Positions 17,912 through 27,131 of a stretch of DNA of 45,387 nucleotides are shown piece after piece. The stretch spans positions 1-45,387 of the forward strand of contig NZ_NJGE01000016.1 in the NCBI RefSeq assembly GCF_002777915.1, in the 5' to 3' direction. The notes beneath the pieces were generated by a model. It was not told the DNA's origin. It searched no databases and saw nothing but the letters and a program-made list of their open reading frames with translations. The DNA is from Bartonella tribocorum (lineage in GTDB: Bacteria; Pseudomonadota; Alphaproteobacteria; Rhizobiales; Rhizobiaceae). The position numbers and the translations under genes are program-made. Position 1 is the stretch's first letter, and each line of letters starts with the position of its first letter.

Positions 17912-18319
17912 GTGCAAACTAAAAATCCACATTTTCCAAATAAAAATTCAAATTTTATTGACATTTCAATAGGCACAAGAATTCGTCACAGACGCATAGC
18001 CATGGGGCTTTCTCAAAAAACATTAGGAAACTTTTTAGGAGTGAGTTTCCAACAAATCCAGAAATATGAAAAAGGTTTAAATCGTATCAGCGCAAAATGT
18101 TTGCTCAAAATTGCTCAAAAACTGCAAGTGCCAATAAGCTTTTTTTATGCGGATCTTTTAACAGCCGATCTTGCCACAAAAGAAGATCTTGTCTCAGAAG
18201 AAAATCTCTCGCACCGTGATCAAGACACCTACAGCGAAAAAGAATATTTGCTTTTAAAAAACTTTAGAGAACTCCAACCGAAAAAACAGAAAGCCATTTT
18301 ATGGTTGCTCTCTGATTAG
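17912..18319 (+). CDS. Unit 9 Trp-like XRE-family regulator
   Basis: 135 aa, GTG start after GGAGGGGG. Differences from unit 3 include GNFLG, NRISAKCLLKIAQ (Ile and Lys changes at the end of the helix-turn-helix) and the tail SEENLSHRDQDTYSEKEYLLLKNFRELQP. Within the recognition helix the only change is Val to Ile in NRVSA. Confidence 0.9.
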   Translation: MQTKNPHFPNKNSNFIDISIGTRIRHRRIAMGLSQKTLGNFLGVSFQQIQKYEKGLNRISAKCLLKIAQKLQVPISFFYADLLTADLATKEDLVSEENLSHRDQDTYSEKEYLLLKNFRELQPKKQKAILWLLSD

Positions 18320-18473
18320 GCAAAAGCACACCCATCAACATAACCTGCTCATATATCCCCCTTAAAGTATCAATTTCAGATCACCCCCCTATTTTATGAC
18401 ACAACAAAATAAAAACGTTTTGATTTTTCTTGCCAATCTTCTGAAATTCCTTTACAAATTGAGACATGTTTTT

Positions 18474-18665
18474 GATCGTCCACGCAACGATCAAATAGGG
18501 AGCTAAAAGCCCGAACGCTCAGTACATAAATTTATCCCGCTTTGCGGGTATCCCGGAATTCCGGGAGATTTTGCTATGTCCAGGTGCTTGTCTGCACTAA
18601 AAGCAAAAAGCTGACTGAGCTCAGTACTTTTAGACTCCCGGAATACTCATGCGAGGGCGCTCGCA
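18474..18665 (+). ncRNA. Unit 10 Brt-like structured RNA leader
   Basis: P2: GGGAG-CTAAAAG with CTTTTAG-A-CTCCC, and inner GCTCAG/CTGAGC as in unit 1. So it combines the unit 3 outer helix with the unit 1 inner helix, each still self-complementary. The -10 is TACAAA. Confidence 0.9.
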
Positions 18666-18683
18666 ACCGGAGGGGGGCTTAAA

Positions 18684-19091
18684 GTGCAAACCAAAAATCC
18701 ACATTTTCCAACTAAAAATTCAAATTTTATTGACATTTCAATAGGCACAAGAATTCGTTATAAACGCATTTCAATGGGACTTTCCCAAAAGGAATTAGGA
18801 AGCCATTTAGGTGTGAGTTTCCAACAAATCCAAAAATATGAAAAAGGTTTAAATCGTGTCAGTGCAAAATGTTTGCTCGAAATCGCTCAAAAACTGCAAG
18901 TGCCGATGAGTTTTTTTTATGCCGATCTTTTAACAGCCGATCTTGCCACAAAAGAAGATCTTGTCTCACAAGACAATCCCTCATACCGTGATCAATACAC
19001 CTACAGCGAAAAAGAACACGCCCTTTTAAAAAATTTTAGAGAACTCCAACCGAAAAAACAAAAAGCCATTTTATGGTTGCTTTCTGATTAG
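18684..19091 (+). CDS. Unit 10 Trp-like XRE-family regulator, mosaic
   Basis: 135 aa, GTG start after GGAGGGGG. The first helix-turn-helix half (SMGLSQKELGSHLG) matches unit 2, while the N-terminal tail and everything after the recognition helix match unit 3. This mosaic pattern suggests gene conversion between paralogues. The protein appears intact. Confidence 0.9.
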   Translation: MQTKNPHFPTKNSNFIDISIGTRIRYKRISMGLSQKELGSHLGVSFQQIQKYEKGLNRVSAKCLLEIAQKLQVPMSFFYADLLTADLATKEDLVSQDNPSYRDQYTYSEKEHALLKNFRELQPKKQKAILWLLSD

Positions 19092-19337
19092 GCAAAAGCG
19101 CACGCCTCAACATGACGCGCTCATAGAGCCCTTTTGGTAAAATTGATGCCCCCTCAAAAGGCGGTGCTGCACAAGGCGCGATAAACAAGCCCACCCCTAA
19201 AGCATTCAACACACACTTGCACAAAAAAGTACCCCAATGGGTAAAATCCATATGCCTCATATCGAACCGTAAAGATCAGTGTTTTACAGCATGATCGGAT
19301 AATGAACCAACCGTCTTAGAAAAACAGCATGGAGAGA

Positions 19338-20582
19338 TCAATGATCGTCCTCTAATGTCGTATTAGGGGGTATTAACGCTTTATTTTTCTTAATTTTTAT
19401 AACGCCAATCATTCCAGTGAAAATAATGCAGGCAGACATCGTTAAAAAAGAGCTCATCAATCCCACGAGAGCAAAAAGCCCAGCAATAAGGCCAGACGCA
19501 GCTTCAGCAGAGTTTGCTAAAGTTGAAAAGGTTCCAAAACTCTTACCAAAATCTTCACGACGAGAATATAATTGAAGCGCTGAGACTAAACTAATATCCA
19601 CAAATGCTCCTGTAAATCCTAAAACACAGGCAAACACAAGAAGCAATTTTAAATAAAGCATTGAAGCGAAAGGCATAAGGAATAGAACACCCCCATAAAG
19701 AAGCCAAAAGACCATAAGCTTTAATGATGTAACCTTGACGATAATTTTACGATAGGACAAACCACCGATAATCGTTCCAACAGCCATGAGAGAAAAAAGT
19801 GACCCCACAAAGCTTTCCTCTCCCCCCACAGACAGAACCAAAGCTGGAATTAAAAATCTTAAAATTGCACCCGTAAAGAGAATAGCAACCGACGAACCAA
19901 CGAGTGTAATAAATAAATGTTTATTTTCAGTCGAAATATATTGAAGAAAAGAAGTGGTTTCTCGATAAATTTTTATAAAATTGAACGGTTTATTCTCGCT
20001 CGAGCTTAAATTCACGAGATTAAATAACACGATAATAGAGATAAAATAGGTACAAAAATCAAAAATAAGAACGGCTGATTTATTGGCAAAAAGAAGCAAT
20101 AGGGAACAAACTAAAGGACCAATGACAGATGCCGTTTCGTCTATAATTTGTGCCAGACTATTGGCCTTTGTAAGATCCTTTTTTGCAAACATTTTCGGGA
20201 TAGCCGCTTGAAAACTTGGTTGAAAAACACTTCTTCCTATCGTTGTACCTATGGCTGCCAAAATAAGCACAGTAATATGCGCAGTCCCTGTTATCGTGGT
20301 TATCAAAACGAATAATGAAGCAAATAATCTTACCAATTCACTTAAGATCATATTTTTCTTCAAAGAAAAATTATCCGCGAGCCACCCCCCTATAGGTCCA
20401 AAAAAGAGAAAAGGGATAAAGCGAAAAAAATACACAAGACCTGTAAAAAAGGCGTTATCTGTTAATTCTAAGACAAGTAAAATAAAAATAACTTCATAAG
20501 CATAATCGCCCACTTTAGAAATAAAGAGAGCAGAAAAAAGAGAGAATGGATTCTTTTTTAAAAATGACTTCATATCAACCAT
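19338..20582 (-). CDS. MFS transporter (EntS/MefA-like drug or siderophore efflux type)
   Basis: 414 aa with about 12 hydrophobic segments. Family signals include LADNFSLKKNMILSELVRLFASL (the loop 2-3 motif of the MFS_3 group) and GRSVFQPSFQAAIPKMFAKKDLTKANSLAQIIDETASVIGP, the conserved motif of EntS/MefA-type exporters. Substrate cannot be read from sequence. Start codons at 20582 and 20573 are both possible. It stands alone between unit 10 and a repeat block, with no conserved neighbour, and may have been acquired by transfer. Confidence 0.88.
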   Translation of the reverse strand: MVDMKSFLKKNPFSLFSALFISKVGDYAYEVIFILLVLELTDNAFFTGLVYFFRFIPFLFFGPIGGWLADNFSLKKNMILSELVRLFASLFVLITTITGTAHITVLILAAIGTTIGRSVFQPSFQAAIPKMFAKKDLTKANSLAQIIDETASVIGPLVCSLLLLFANKSAVLIFDFCTYFISIIVLFNLVNLSSSENKPFNFIKIYRETTSFLQYISTENKHLFITLVGSSVAILFTGAILRFLIPALVLSVGGEESFVGSLFSLMAVGTIIGGLSYRKIIVKVTSLKLMVFWLLYGGVLFLMPFASMLYLKLLLVFACVLGFTGAFVDISLVSALQLYSRREDFGKSFGTFSTLANSAEAASGLIAGLFALVGLMSSFLTMSACIIFTGMIGVIKIKKNKALIPPNTTLEDDH

Positions 20583-20706
20583 CCGATATTAAATTTTTCG
20601 ATAGTTAAAGTTCCACGCGCCCTTTAATAAGATTGTTGATATGAACTTCAAAGAAACATACGATCAAATGATAAGCAGATTTTTAGGACATATGACCAGA
20701 AAATGA
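20583..20706. other. MFS upstream region with yacG-like remnant
   Basis: Bases about 20668-20704 (GATAAGCAGATTTTTAGGAC, then ATGACCA) match about 32 of 38 positions of 21936-21973 inside yacG. This is a short dead duplicate. The promoter for the MFS gene should also lie here, but none is clear. Confidence 0.5.
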
Positions 20707-21044
20707 CTGCAACGCTTTCCCCTCAAACCTCACCTCAATCACGCAAAACTCAGCAATTCCACCAACAAGCTTCCTAACACGCCGCAAAGCCTCCACAACC
20801 CCAAACCTACATACACAACGCAGAAATCCTTCACGTCACTTCCCCTTTCCTTTTTTACATCTCCCACGTTTTTACGCTTTTACATTTTTACAGAAATAAG
20901 CCAAACGAAACTTCCAAATCACCACACCACTTCTGTAAACAAAGATCTTTAAACAACGCCCCAGCTTCTTATCCCCCAAAATATTCCTTCACCCCCTTAA
21001 AAAAACATGTATCAGATAGGACCAAACCAACCCTTCCCCTCCTC
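20707..21044. repeat. Long direct repeat, copy 1
   Basis: About 338 bp nearly identical to 21249-21592. It contains the octamer array ACGTTTTT ACGCTTTT ACATTTTT ACAG (near 20869) and the TCTGTAAACAAAGATCTTTA block. Confidence 0.9.
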
Positions 21045-21248
21045 AAACCTCACCTCAATCACGCAAAACGCACGCAGCATGCCACCAATGGCTTTCTAAC
21101 ATTCCGTTTTCTCATTCCCATCCTCACTCTCCTTAAAGTCTCTTTCAACTTCATGCCTTTTTCACCAACCCTACCCCCCTCAACTCAAATGTCCAGAGCC
21201 TTCCTGACACCCTCCAACTTCCTTAAAAAGCTGAGCACCCTCAAGACT
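21045..21248. other. Spacer between the long direct repeats
   Basis: Pyrimidine-rich, no gene seen. Its first 20 bases repeat part of the start of the flanking copies (CTCACCTCAATCACGCAAAA). Confidence 0.5.
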
Positions 21249-21592
21249 CCTGCAACGCTTTCCCCTCAAACCTCACCTCAATCACGCAAAACTCAGCAAT
21301 TCCACCAACAAGCTTCCTAACACGCCGCAAAGCCTCCACAACCCCAAACCTACATACACAACGCAGAAATCCTTCACGTCACTTCCCCTTTCCTTTTTTA
21401 CATCTCCCACGTTTTTACGCTTTTACATTTTTACAGAAATAAGCCAAACGAAACTTCCAAATCACCACACCACGCCACTTCTGTAAACAAAGATCTTTAA
21501 ACAACGCCCCAGCTTCTTATCCCCCAAAATATTCCTTCACCCCCTTAAAAAAACATGTATCAGATAGGACCAAACCAACCCTTCCCCTCCTC
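21249..21592. repeat. Long direct repeat, copy 2
   Basis: Partner of 20707-21044, with a few extra bases before TCTGTAAACAAAG. The octamer array lies at 21409-21436 (four units in exact 8-bp register). Confidence 0.9.
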
Positions 21593-21835
21593 CTGCCTTA
21601 CTTCAACACGTAAAGCTCATGCAATCTCCAGCATAGGAATACCCCTTCAGCAACAAAAAAACTCAAACATTATCTTTAGCCGCATCACCCATCCGCTAAA
21701 ATTCAAGCTTCTTTTTAAATCCAGTACGCAAAGTATCCTCACTCACAGCCCCCACGCTAGAACACGACCTGCCTCTCTTCAGCGTCCATACAAAAAAGCT
21801 CTCTCAGCATTTTCTCCTTAAGAGACATGCCCCCT
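21593..21835. other. Spacer downstream of yacG
   Basis: No gene seen. In related Rhizobiales a tRNA-Phe often follows infA-maf-yacG, but I found no tRNA cloverleaf here. Confidence 0.45.
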
Positions 21836-22102
21836 TCACTCTTCTTCATCACTAATCTGTGGAGGGGGTGGAAGGATATAAACCCCCGAAAGCCAACGAT
21901 TAAGATCAATGGCGCGGCATCGTGTAGAACAAAAAGGATAAGCAGACTTTTGAGACATTTGACCACAAATAGGACAAGGATGCGGAGGACGGTGCTCTTT
22001 TGGCAAATTAGGTTCTTTTTGCTCAGAGAGCTTCTTTTGACTTTGAGACGTCTGTATTCTTTCCTCTTTCGTTAAATTTTCTTCTGTTTCTTTTTTTTTC
22101 AT
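21836..22102 (-). CDS. yacG: DNA gyrase inhibitor / zinc-binding protein YacG
   Basis: 88 aa. The four zinc ligands are visible as CPICG and FCSTRC, followed by the signature RAIDLNRWLSGVYILP. YacG binds GyrB and protects gyrase. The N-terminus is a long Lys/Glu/Gln-rich tail of about 40 residues, longer than in most YacG proteins. It starts at an ATG after AAGGT. It is the third gene of the infA-maf-yacG order usual in Rhizobiales, 85 bp after maf. Confidence 0.93.
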   Translation of the reverse strand: MKKKETEENLTKEERIQTSQSQKKLSEQKEPNLPKEHRPPHPCPICGQMSQKSAYPFCSTRCRAIDLNRWLSGVYILPPPPQISDEEE

Positions 22103-22187
22103 TTTACCTTATTTCATTTCTGCTTTGGGCTTTTTTGTGCTCTTTCTGGTGCTTTTTGCCCTGTATGGCTCTTGGCTTAAAATTTTT

Positions 22188-22937
22188 CTACGGCGTTTCT
22201 TCCACCCAATGCAGATAAAGTGGATAATGATAAGCGGTTAACAGATCGGCTGTTTCCGCCAAAGGCAATCCCACAACATTAGAATAAGATCCCGCGATAT
22301 AGACCACAAAAGCCCCTGCTTTTCCTTGGATAGCATAGCCACCTGCTTTTCCTTGCCATTCTCCTGAAGCAAGGTAAGCCTTCATCATAGAAGAGGTTAA
22401 GCGCCTAAAACGAACACGACTTTCAACCAATTTTACGGTTATTTTCCCCCGTTCATTCAAAGCACAAACGGCACCATAGACCTTGTGCGCGCGTCCAGAA
22501 AGGAAACGTAAACATTCATAAGCCTCATCTTCGCTTTCTGGTTTGGGAAGAATGGTACGCCCAACAGCCACCACTGTATCAGCGGCCAAGATAATCATTT
22601 TCTGCCCAGACAATTTTTCTTGAACGTTGTGCAATTTTTCTTGGGTCTTCTGATTTTCTTGGGGCTTTTGATTTTCTTGAGCCTTTTGCGTGTACCAGTT
22701 TAAAATCTCTTGCGCTTTTAGCGCTTTTTCCTTTGCCAAACGTTTGGCAAGTTTTGCAGGATGTTCTTTTAATTTTGGTGTTTCATCAATATCGCTTGCA
22801 TAAACCTGCTGAGGGTCAATCCCTATCTGCGCTAAAAGTGCCAAACGCCTTGGCGAAGCAGAGGCAAGCACCAAATGAATTTCTTCTCCAAGAGTTTCCG
22901 CCAAATGTTTTTTCCCCCACTCTCTTATAATTTTCAT
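22188..22937 (-). CDS. maf: Maf-like nucleotide pyrophosphatase
   Basis: About 249 aa. Maf proteins hydrolyse non-canonical or modified nucleoside triphosphates. Signature parts are LVLASASPRRLALLAQIGI near the N-terminus, SDIDETPK, LAADTVVAV, and FLSGRAHKVYGAV, with GYAIQGKAGAFVVYIAGSYSNVVGLPL near the C-terminus. A lysine- and glutamine-rich insert of about 30 residues with repeated Gln-Glu-Asn/Lys (QENQKPQENQKTQEK) lies before LAADTVV and is not usual for the family. The ATG at 22937 has AAGGGGTGGA just upstream, so it is preferred over the GTG at 22952. Confidence 0.94.
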   Translation of the reverse strand: MKIIREWGKKHLAETLGEEIHLVLASASPRRLALLAQIGIDPQQVYASDIDETPKLKEHPAKLAKRLAKEKALKAQEILNWYTQKAQENQKPQENQKTQEKLHNVQEKLSGQKMIILAADTVVAVGRTILPKPESEDEAYECLRFLSGRAHKVYGAVCALNERGKITVKLVESRVRFRRLTSSMMKAYLASGEWQGKAGGYAIQGKAGAFVVYIAGSYSNVVGLPLAETADLLTAYHYPLYLHWVEETP

Positions 22938-23174
22938 TTCCACCCCTTGCACAAACGGCTTTTCTCTTCCCCCGTCTTAAGCGCTCCGTTTTACGCGCCG
23001 CATTTTAAGCGCTATTAATCTCCTTATTCTTTTTTTGCACTGATTTGACATCTTATTCAAGGTCATTTTAAACATTCACCTTTTCTCACGCATCGAAGGC
23101 ACCCTAAAAGTCTGTTAAAAATAACAGGAAAAATATTATGACTTTTACAAAAAAGTGCAAACCCTCCAACGAGG
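22938..23174. terminator. infA-maf spacer with weak minus-strand hairpin
   Basis: CTGTTA-AAAA-TAACAG at 23112-23127 is followed on the minus strand by ACTTTTAG. It may attenuate transcription between infA and maf, but the U-tract is poor. Confidence 0.35.
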
Positions 23175-23393
23175 CTACTTATAGCGGTATGTAATGCGTC
23201 CTTTTGTCAAATCATAAGGGGTCATTTCGACCATAATTTTATCACCAGCCAACACGCGAATACGATTTTTTCGCATTCTTCCAGCGGTATGGGCAATAAT
23301 TTCATGATCATTTTCCAGTTTCACACGAAACATCGCATTCGGTAAGAGTTCGGTAACGATACCAGAAAATTCTAAAACTTCTTCTTTTGACAT
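23175..23393 (-). CDS. infA: Translation initiation factor IF-1
   Basis: 72 aa, exactly the family length. It is an S1-type OB fold: [52 protein letters not shown] and the C-terminal [16 protein letters not shown] are diagnostic. IF-1 occupies the ribosomal A site during initiation. It is the first gene of the infA-maf-yacG cluster, with AAGGA upstream of the start. Confidence 0.98.
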   Translation of the reverse strand: MSKEEVLEFSGIVTELLPNAMFRVKLENDHEIIAHTAGRMRKNRIRVLAGDKIMVEMTPYDLTKGRITYRYK

Positions 23394-24408
23394 AAACCAT
23401 CATTTCCTTTACAATGCACATATTTTGTTAAGCTGTGCGTTATTTTCCAGCGTTCATACCTTATTTTCTTAAATTTGTGAATAAAAATTCATCAAAAAGA
23501 GAAAGGTTTTTCAAGTTTTCTTTTCTCTGTTCTCAAAAAACCTCACCTTACATTTTGAGCATGACAACTTTATTCCCCCAATTTTACTGACCCATTTCTT
23601 CCAATTTTACCCATTTCTTCCAATTTTTATGATGATCTTGGTTCACAGTGACAAGAGATTACGCTCAATCCCCAAACTTTTCTCTCCATATCTCTTGCTC
23701 TCCTCCATTTCTCTCACGCTCCCGTCAAAATATCCCCGCACTTAACATCGCTCTTCACTCAAACCTACCTCTCCATTTCAACTTATCTCTCCACGCACAA
23801 GACTCTCCCGTCATCCCCCTCACCCCAACTTATCTCTCCATTCACAAGACTTGTTCTCTCCAAAATCCTTCTCACCCCCATTTCATACCATCCTACAAAC
23901 CCCATGCCCCCACCAACACACCACAAATCCCCCACAACGCATAAACCTTTCACGTCCTTCACTTCCCAGTCCTTTTTACACCTCCACGTTTTTACGCTTT
24001 TACACTTTTACAGAAAATGGCAAACGCAATTTCCAAACCACCACCGAACAATCCCCTTGCTTAAAAAATTCCCCCAAAGAACAAAACGCACTCCACACAC
24101 CGCTCTGTAAACAATTCTCATCCCCCTCCAACTTCTTGCCCAGCATCCCCCACCGTCAAAACCTCCCTCAAAGGACAGTACTGCACAAGGCACGACAAAC
24201 AAACCCACGCCTAAAACCTTCAACACTCTCTCTTACAAAAAAGCACCCCAATGCGTAAAATCCATATGCCCAATATCGCCTCTCAAAAAGGAGATGTTAC
24301 ACATAATCGGATAATTATTGCCGATACAAAAAATGATTTCATGTTTCAAATATTTTCATTTTTCTTGCCAATCTTCTGAAATTACTTTATTGATTAGCCT
24401 ATGTTATT
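23394..24408. repeat. Long C-rich spacer upstream of infA and unit 11
   Basis: The infA promoter must lie just above 23394. From about 23640 on the plus strand is nearly G-free. An octamer array runs 23986-24013 (ACGTTTTT ACGCTTTT ACACTTTT ACAG), followed from about 24013 by the block shared with 13792-14095. The 135-residue frame at 23851-24258 is low-complexity and I reject it as a gene. Confidence 0.65.
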
Positions 24409-24601
24409 AATCGTCTACGCACCGATCAATAAGGGATAGTAAACCCTTAAACCCTAGCGTAAAAATGAGCCCACTGTTGTGGGTATCCTGGGATTCCGGG
24501 AGTTTTTGCTATGTCCAAGTGCTTTTCCGCACTAAAAGCAAAAAACTGACTAGGGTTCAGTACTTTACTACTCCCGGAATACCAATGCGAGGGCGCTCGC
24601 A
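24409..24601 (+). ncRNA. Unit 11 Brt-like structured RNA leader
   Basis: P2 outer TAGTAAA/TTTACTA and inner AACCCTAG/CTAGGGTT, both intact, although the gene behind it is deleted. P1 has one mismatch (AATCG against CGATC). GCACTT after P6 can pair with AAGTGC spanning the GTG start. Confidence 0.85.
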
Positions 24602-24618
24602 CTTGGCAGGGGTGCAAA

Positions 24619-24714
24619 GTGCCAACTAAAAATCCAGATTTTCCAACCAAAAATTCAAATTTTATTGACATTTCGATAGGCAAAAGCGCACCACTCCATA
24701 TTATTCACTCATAG
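24619..24714 (+). pseudogene. Unit 11 Trp gene, truncated by deletion
   Basis: The first 22 codons match other units up to DISIGK, then the sequence jumps to the normal downstream flank (AGCGCACCACTCC). The junction is the 10-bp sequence TAGGCAAAAG, present in intact units both at that codon and right after the stop codon. The simple explanation is deletion between these two short repeats. A 31-residue peptide frame remains, ending at 24714. Confidence 0.88.
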
Positions 24715-24982
24715 AGTCTTTTTGTAAAATTGATGCCCCCCAAAGGAGAGTGCTTCAAAAGGCGCGATAAACAACCTACCCCTAAAATATTCAACACCCG
24801 CTTGCACCAAAAAAGCACCCCAATGCGTAAAATCTATAAACCCAATATTGAAGCTCAAAGAGCAGTGTTTTACAACATGATCGGATAATTATTGCCGATA
24901 CAAAAAATGATTTCATTTTCCAAATATTTTCATTTTTCTTGCTAATCTTCTGAAATTCCTTTATTGATTAGCCTATGTTATT

Positions 24983-25175
24983 GATCGTCTACGCACCGAT
25001 CAATAAGGGATAGTAAACCCTTAAGTCCGAGCGTAAAAATGAACCCACTCTTGTGGGTGTCCCGGGATTCCGGGAGTTTTTGCTATGTCCAAGTGCTTGT
25101 CTGCACTAAAAGCAAAAAACTGACTCGGACTCAGTACTTTACTACTCCCGGAATACCAACGCGAGGGCGCTCGCA
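24983..25175 (+). ncRNA. Unit 12 Brt-like structured RNA leader
   Basis: P2 outer TAGTAAA/TTTACTA followed by C-TCCC, inner GTCCGAG/CTCGGAC. It shares its outer helix with unit 11 but has a different inner helix, both arms changed together. Promoter TTGCTA at 24939-24944, 17-nt spacer, TATTGA at 24962-24967. The GCACTT at 25173 can pair with AAGTGC at 25191 over the GTG start. Confidence 0.9.
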
Positions 25176-25192
25176 CTTGGCGGGGGTGCAAA

Positions 25193-25600
25193 GTGCCAAC
25201 TAAAAATCCAGATTTTCCAACCAAAAATCCAAGTTTTATTGACGTTTCGATAGGCAAAAGAATTCGTTATAGACGCATAGCCATGGGGCTTTCTCAAAAA
25301 ACATTAGGAAACTTTTTAGGTGTCAGTTTCCAACAAATCCAAAAATATGAAAAAGGTTTAAATCGTGTCAGCGCAAAATGTTTGCTTGAAATCGCTCAAA
25401 AACTGCAGGTGCCGATAGGCTTTTTTTATGCCGATCTTTTAGCCTCCGATCTTGCCACAAAAGAAGATCTTGTTTCAGAAGAAAACCTTTCATACTGTCA
25501 TCAAAACATCTCCAGCGAAAAAGAATATTTGCTTTTAAAAAACTTTAGAGAGCTTAAGCCCAAAAAACAAAAGGCAATCTTATGTTTGATTGTCTCATGA
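25193..25600 (+). CDS. Unit 12 Trp-like XRE-family regulator
   Basis: 135 aa, GTG start preceded by GGCGGGGG. The N-terminus is MPTKNPDFPTKNPSF (two TKNP repeats). The helix-turn-helix is as in unit 3, then PIGFFYADLLASDL. The C-terminus ends LCLIVS instead of LCLLSD because the stop is displaced, as in unit 15. It is followed within 70 bp by the promoter of unit 13. Confidence 0.9.
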   Translation: MPTKNPDFPTKNPSFIDVSIGKRIRYRRIAMGLSQKTLGNFLGVSFQQIQKYEKGLNRVSAKCLLEIAQKLQVPIGFFYADLLASDLATKEDLVSEENLSYCHQNISSEKEYLLLKNFRELKPKKQKAILCLIVS

Positions 25601-25669
25601 GATAAAAAACACACCTTTAATTTTTATTGCTAATCTTCTAAAATTCCTTTACCATTTAAAGGATATTTT

Positions 25670-25859
25670 GATCGTCTACGCACCGATCAAGAGGGATTAA
25701 AGGTCCTAAATCCGAGCGTAAAAATGAACCCGCTTTGCGGGTATCCCGGGATTCCGGGAGTTTTTGCTATGTCCAGGTGCTTGTCTGCACTAAAAGCAAA
25801 AAAACTGACTCGGATTCAGTACCTTTAACTCCCGGAATACCAACGCGAGGGCGCTCGCA
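25670..25859 (+). ncRNA. Unit 13 Brt-like structured RNA leader
   Basis: P2 outer TTAAAGGT/ACCTTTAA, a pairing seen only here, and inner AATCCGAG/CTCGGATT as in unit 9. -10 is TACCAT. P3 is CCCGC-TTT-GCGGG. Confidence 0.9.
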
Positions 25860-25876
25860 ACTGGAGGGGGTGCAAA

Positions 25877-26284
25877 GTGCCAACCAAAAATTCAAATTTT
25901 CCAACTAAAAATCCAAGTTTTATTGATATTTCAATAGGCAAAAGAATTCGTTATAGACGCATAGCCATGGGGCTTTCTCAAAAAACATTAGGAAACTTTT
26001 TAGGTGTCAGTTTCCAACAAATCCAAAAATATGAAAAAGGTTTAAATCGTGTCAGTGCAAAATGTTTGCTTGAAATCGCTCAAAAACTGCAAGTGCCGAT
26101 AGGCTTTTTTTATGCCGATCTTTTAGCCTCCGATCTTGCTACAAAAGAAGATCTTGCCTCACGAAGCAATCCCTCACATCATGATCAATACATCTCCAGC
26201 GAAAAAGAACACGCCCTTTTAAAAAACTTTAGAGAGCTTAAACCGAAAAAACAGAAAGCCATTTTGTGTTTGCTTTCTGATTAG
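25877..26284 (+). CDS. Unit 13 Trp-like XRE-family regulator
   Basis: 135 aa, GTG start after GGAGGGGG, N-terminus MPTKNSNFPTKNPSF. Very close to units 12 and 14. The tail is EKEHALLKNFRELKPKKQKAILCLLSD. The 3' flank after the stop (AAAGCGCCCCACTCC) is the same as behind units 14 and 16. Confidence 0.9.
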   Translation: MPTKNSNFPTKNPSFIDISIGKRIRYRRIAMGLSQKTLGNFLGVSFQQIQKYEKGLNRVSAKCLLEIAQKLQVPIGFFYADLLASDLATKEDLASRSNPSHHDQYISSEKEHALLKNFRELKPKKQKAILCLLSD

Positions 26285-27097
26285 GCAAAAGCGCCCCACT
26301 CCACATTATTCGCTCATAGAGCCCTTTTGATAAAATTGATGCCCCCTCAAAGAGCAATGTTCCATCAGGAGCAATAAACAAGCCCCATTCCTTCACACCA
26401 TCCTTTCCTCCTCACGCACGCCATTCTCATTCCCCTCGCATCAATACACTCTCCGTCCTACCTCTCCCTTCCAACTTATCTCTCCATTCACAAGACTTGT
26501 TCTCTCCAAAATCCTTCTCACCCCCATTCCACACCATAATACACGCTCAACACACCCCAAAACCTCTACAACCCATGAATCCTCCACATCCTTAACTTTC
26601 CGATCCTTTTTACAGATTCACATTTTTACGCTTTTGCATTTTTAAAGAAATATCTGTACAAAATGATTGCAGTATCACGTTTTAGGCAAACGCCTTTAAA
26701 ATCTCGCACCCATTTTCACTTAAATCCCCCCTATTCTCAACGCAACCATAGAGATAAACTGGTCCATTATTTTATTGGCCAGCTCTAAAATGTTGCAACA
26801 ACCCTTAGCGCTTAAAACGACTCATAAAAGACATGCCTTTTATGTACAGTTTTTACCCATATGGCCCCCACCCATAATGCGCCAGCAAGTGATTTGAATT
26901 GATTCAAGATAAGAGAGCTTATGATGAGAAATCTTACTATATCCAACGTTGTCATTCACGTTGAAAAGGATTACTGATCTTTATAAGTCAAAGCATTCGA
27001 TGAAAAAGTATCACCATCAAAACATTCATTCTTTTTTAAGATAAAGGCTTTTTTAAGATAAAGGCTTCACAGAGAAAAAACACATCTAGAAAGAAAA
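26285..27097. repeat. Spacer between unit 13 and the candidate sRNA
   Basis: Trp-unit 3' flank to about 26345, then a C-rich block. An octamer array lies near 26618 (ACATTTTT ACGCTTTT GCATTTTT AAAG). From 26660 to 27060 composition is normal but I recognise no gene. A 17-bp tandem duplication (TTTTTTAAGATAAAGGC) lies near 27040. Confidence 0.55.
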
Positions 27098-27131
27098 TAA
27101 AAAAAAAGGTTTGTCTTTTATAAACAAACCT
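27098..27131 (-). terminator. Rho-independent terminator of the candidate sRNA
   Basis: Minus-strand stem AGGTTTGT (27131-27124) with ACAAACCT (27114-27107), followed by a run of about eight T. Confidence 0.8.

Noticed and set aside
11347-19091. CRISPR array or transposon ends
   Set aside because: Repeats are 600-900 bp modules with genes, not short repeats with spacers. The inverted repeats lie inside an RNA leader, and no transposase or target-site duplication was seen.
21593-21835. tRNA-Phe expected after yacG
   Set aside because: No cloverleaf, GTTCRA-type T-loop or CCA-proximal stem could be found.
23851-24258. Open frame of 135 codons on the plus strand
   Set aside because: G-poor repeat sequence with few stop codons. 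Its second half also appears at 13797-14030. No domain or start signal.
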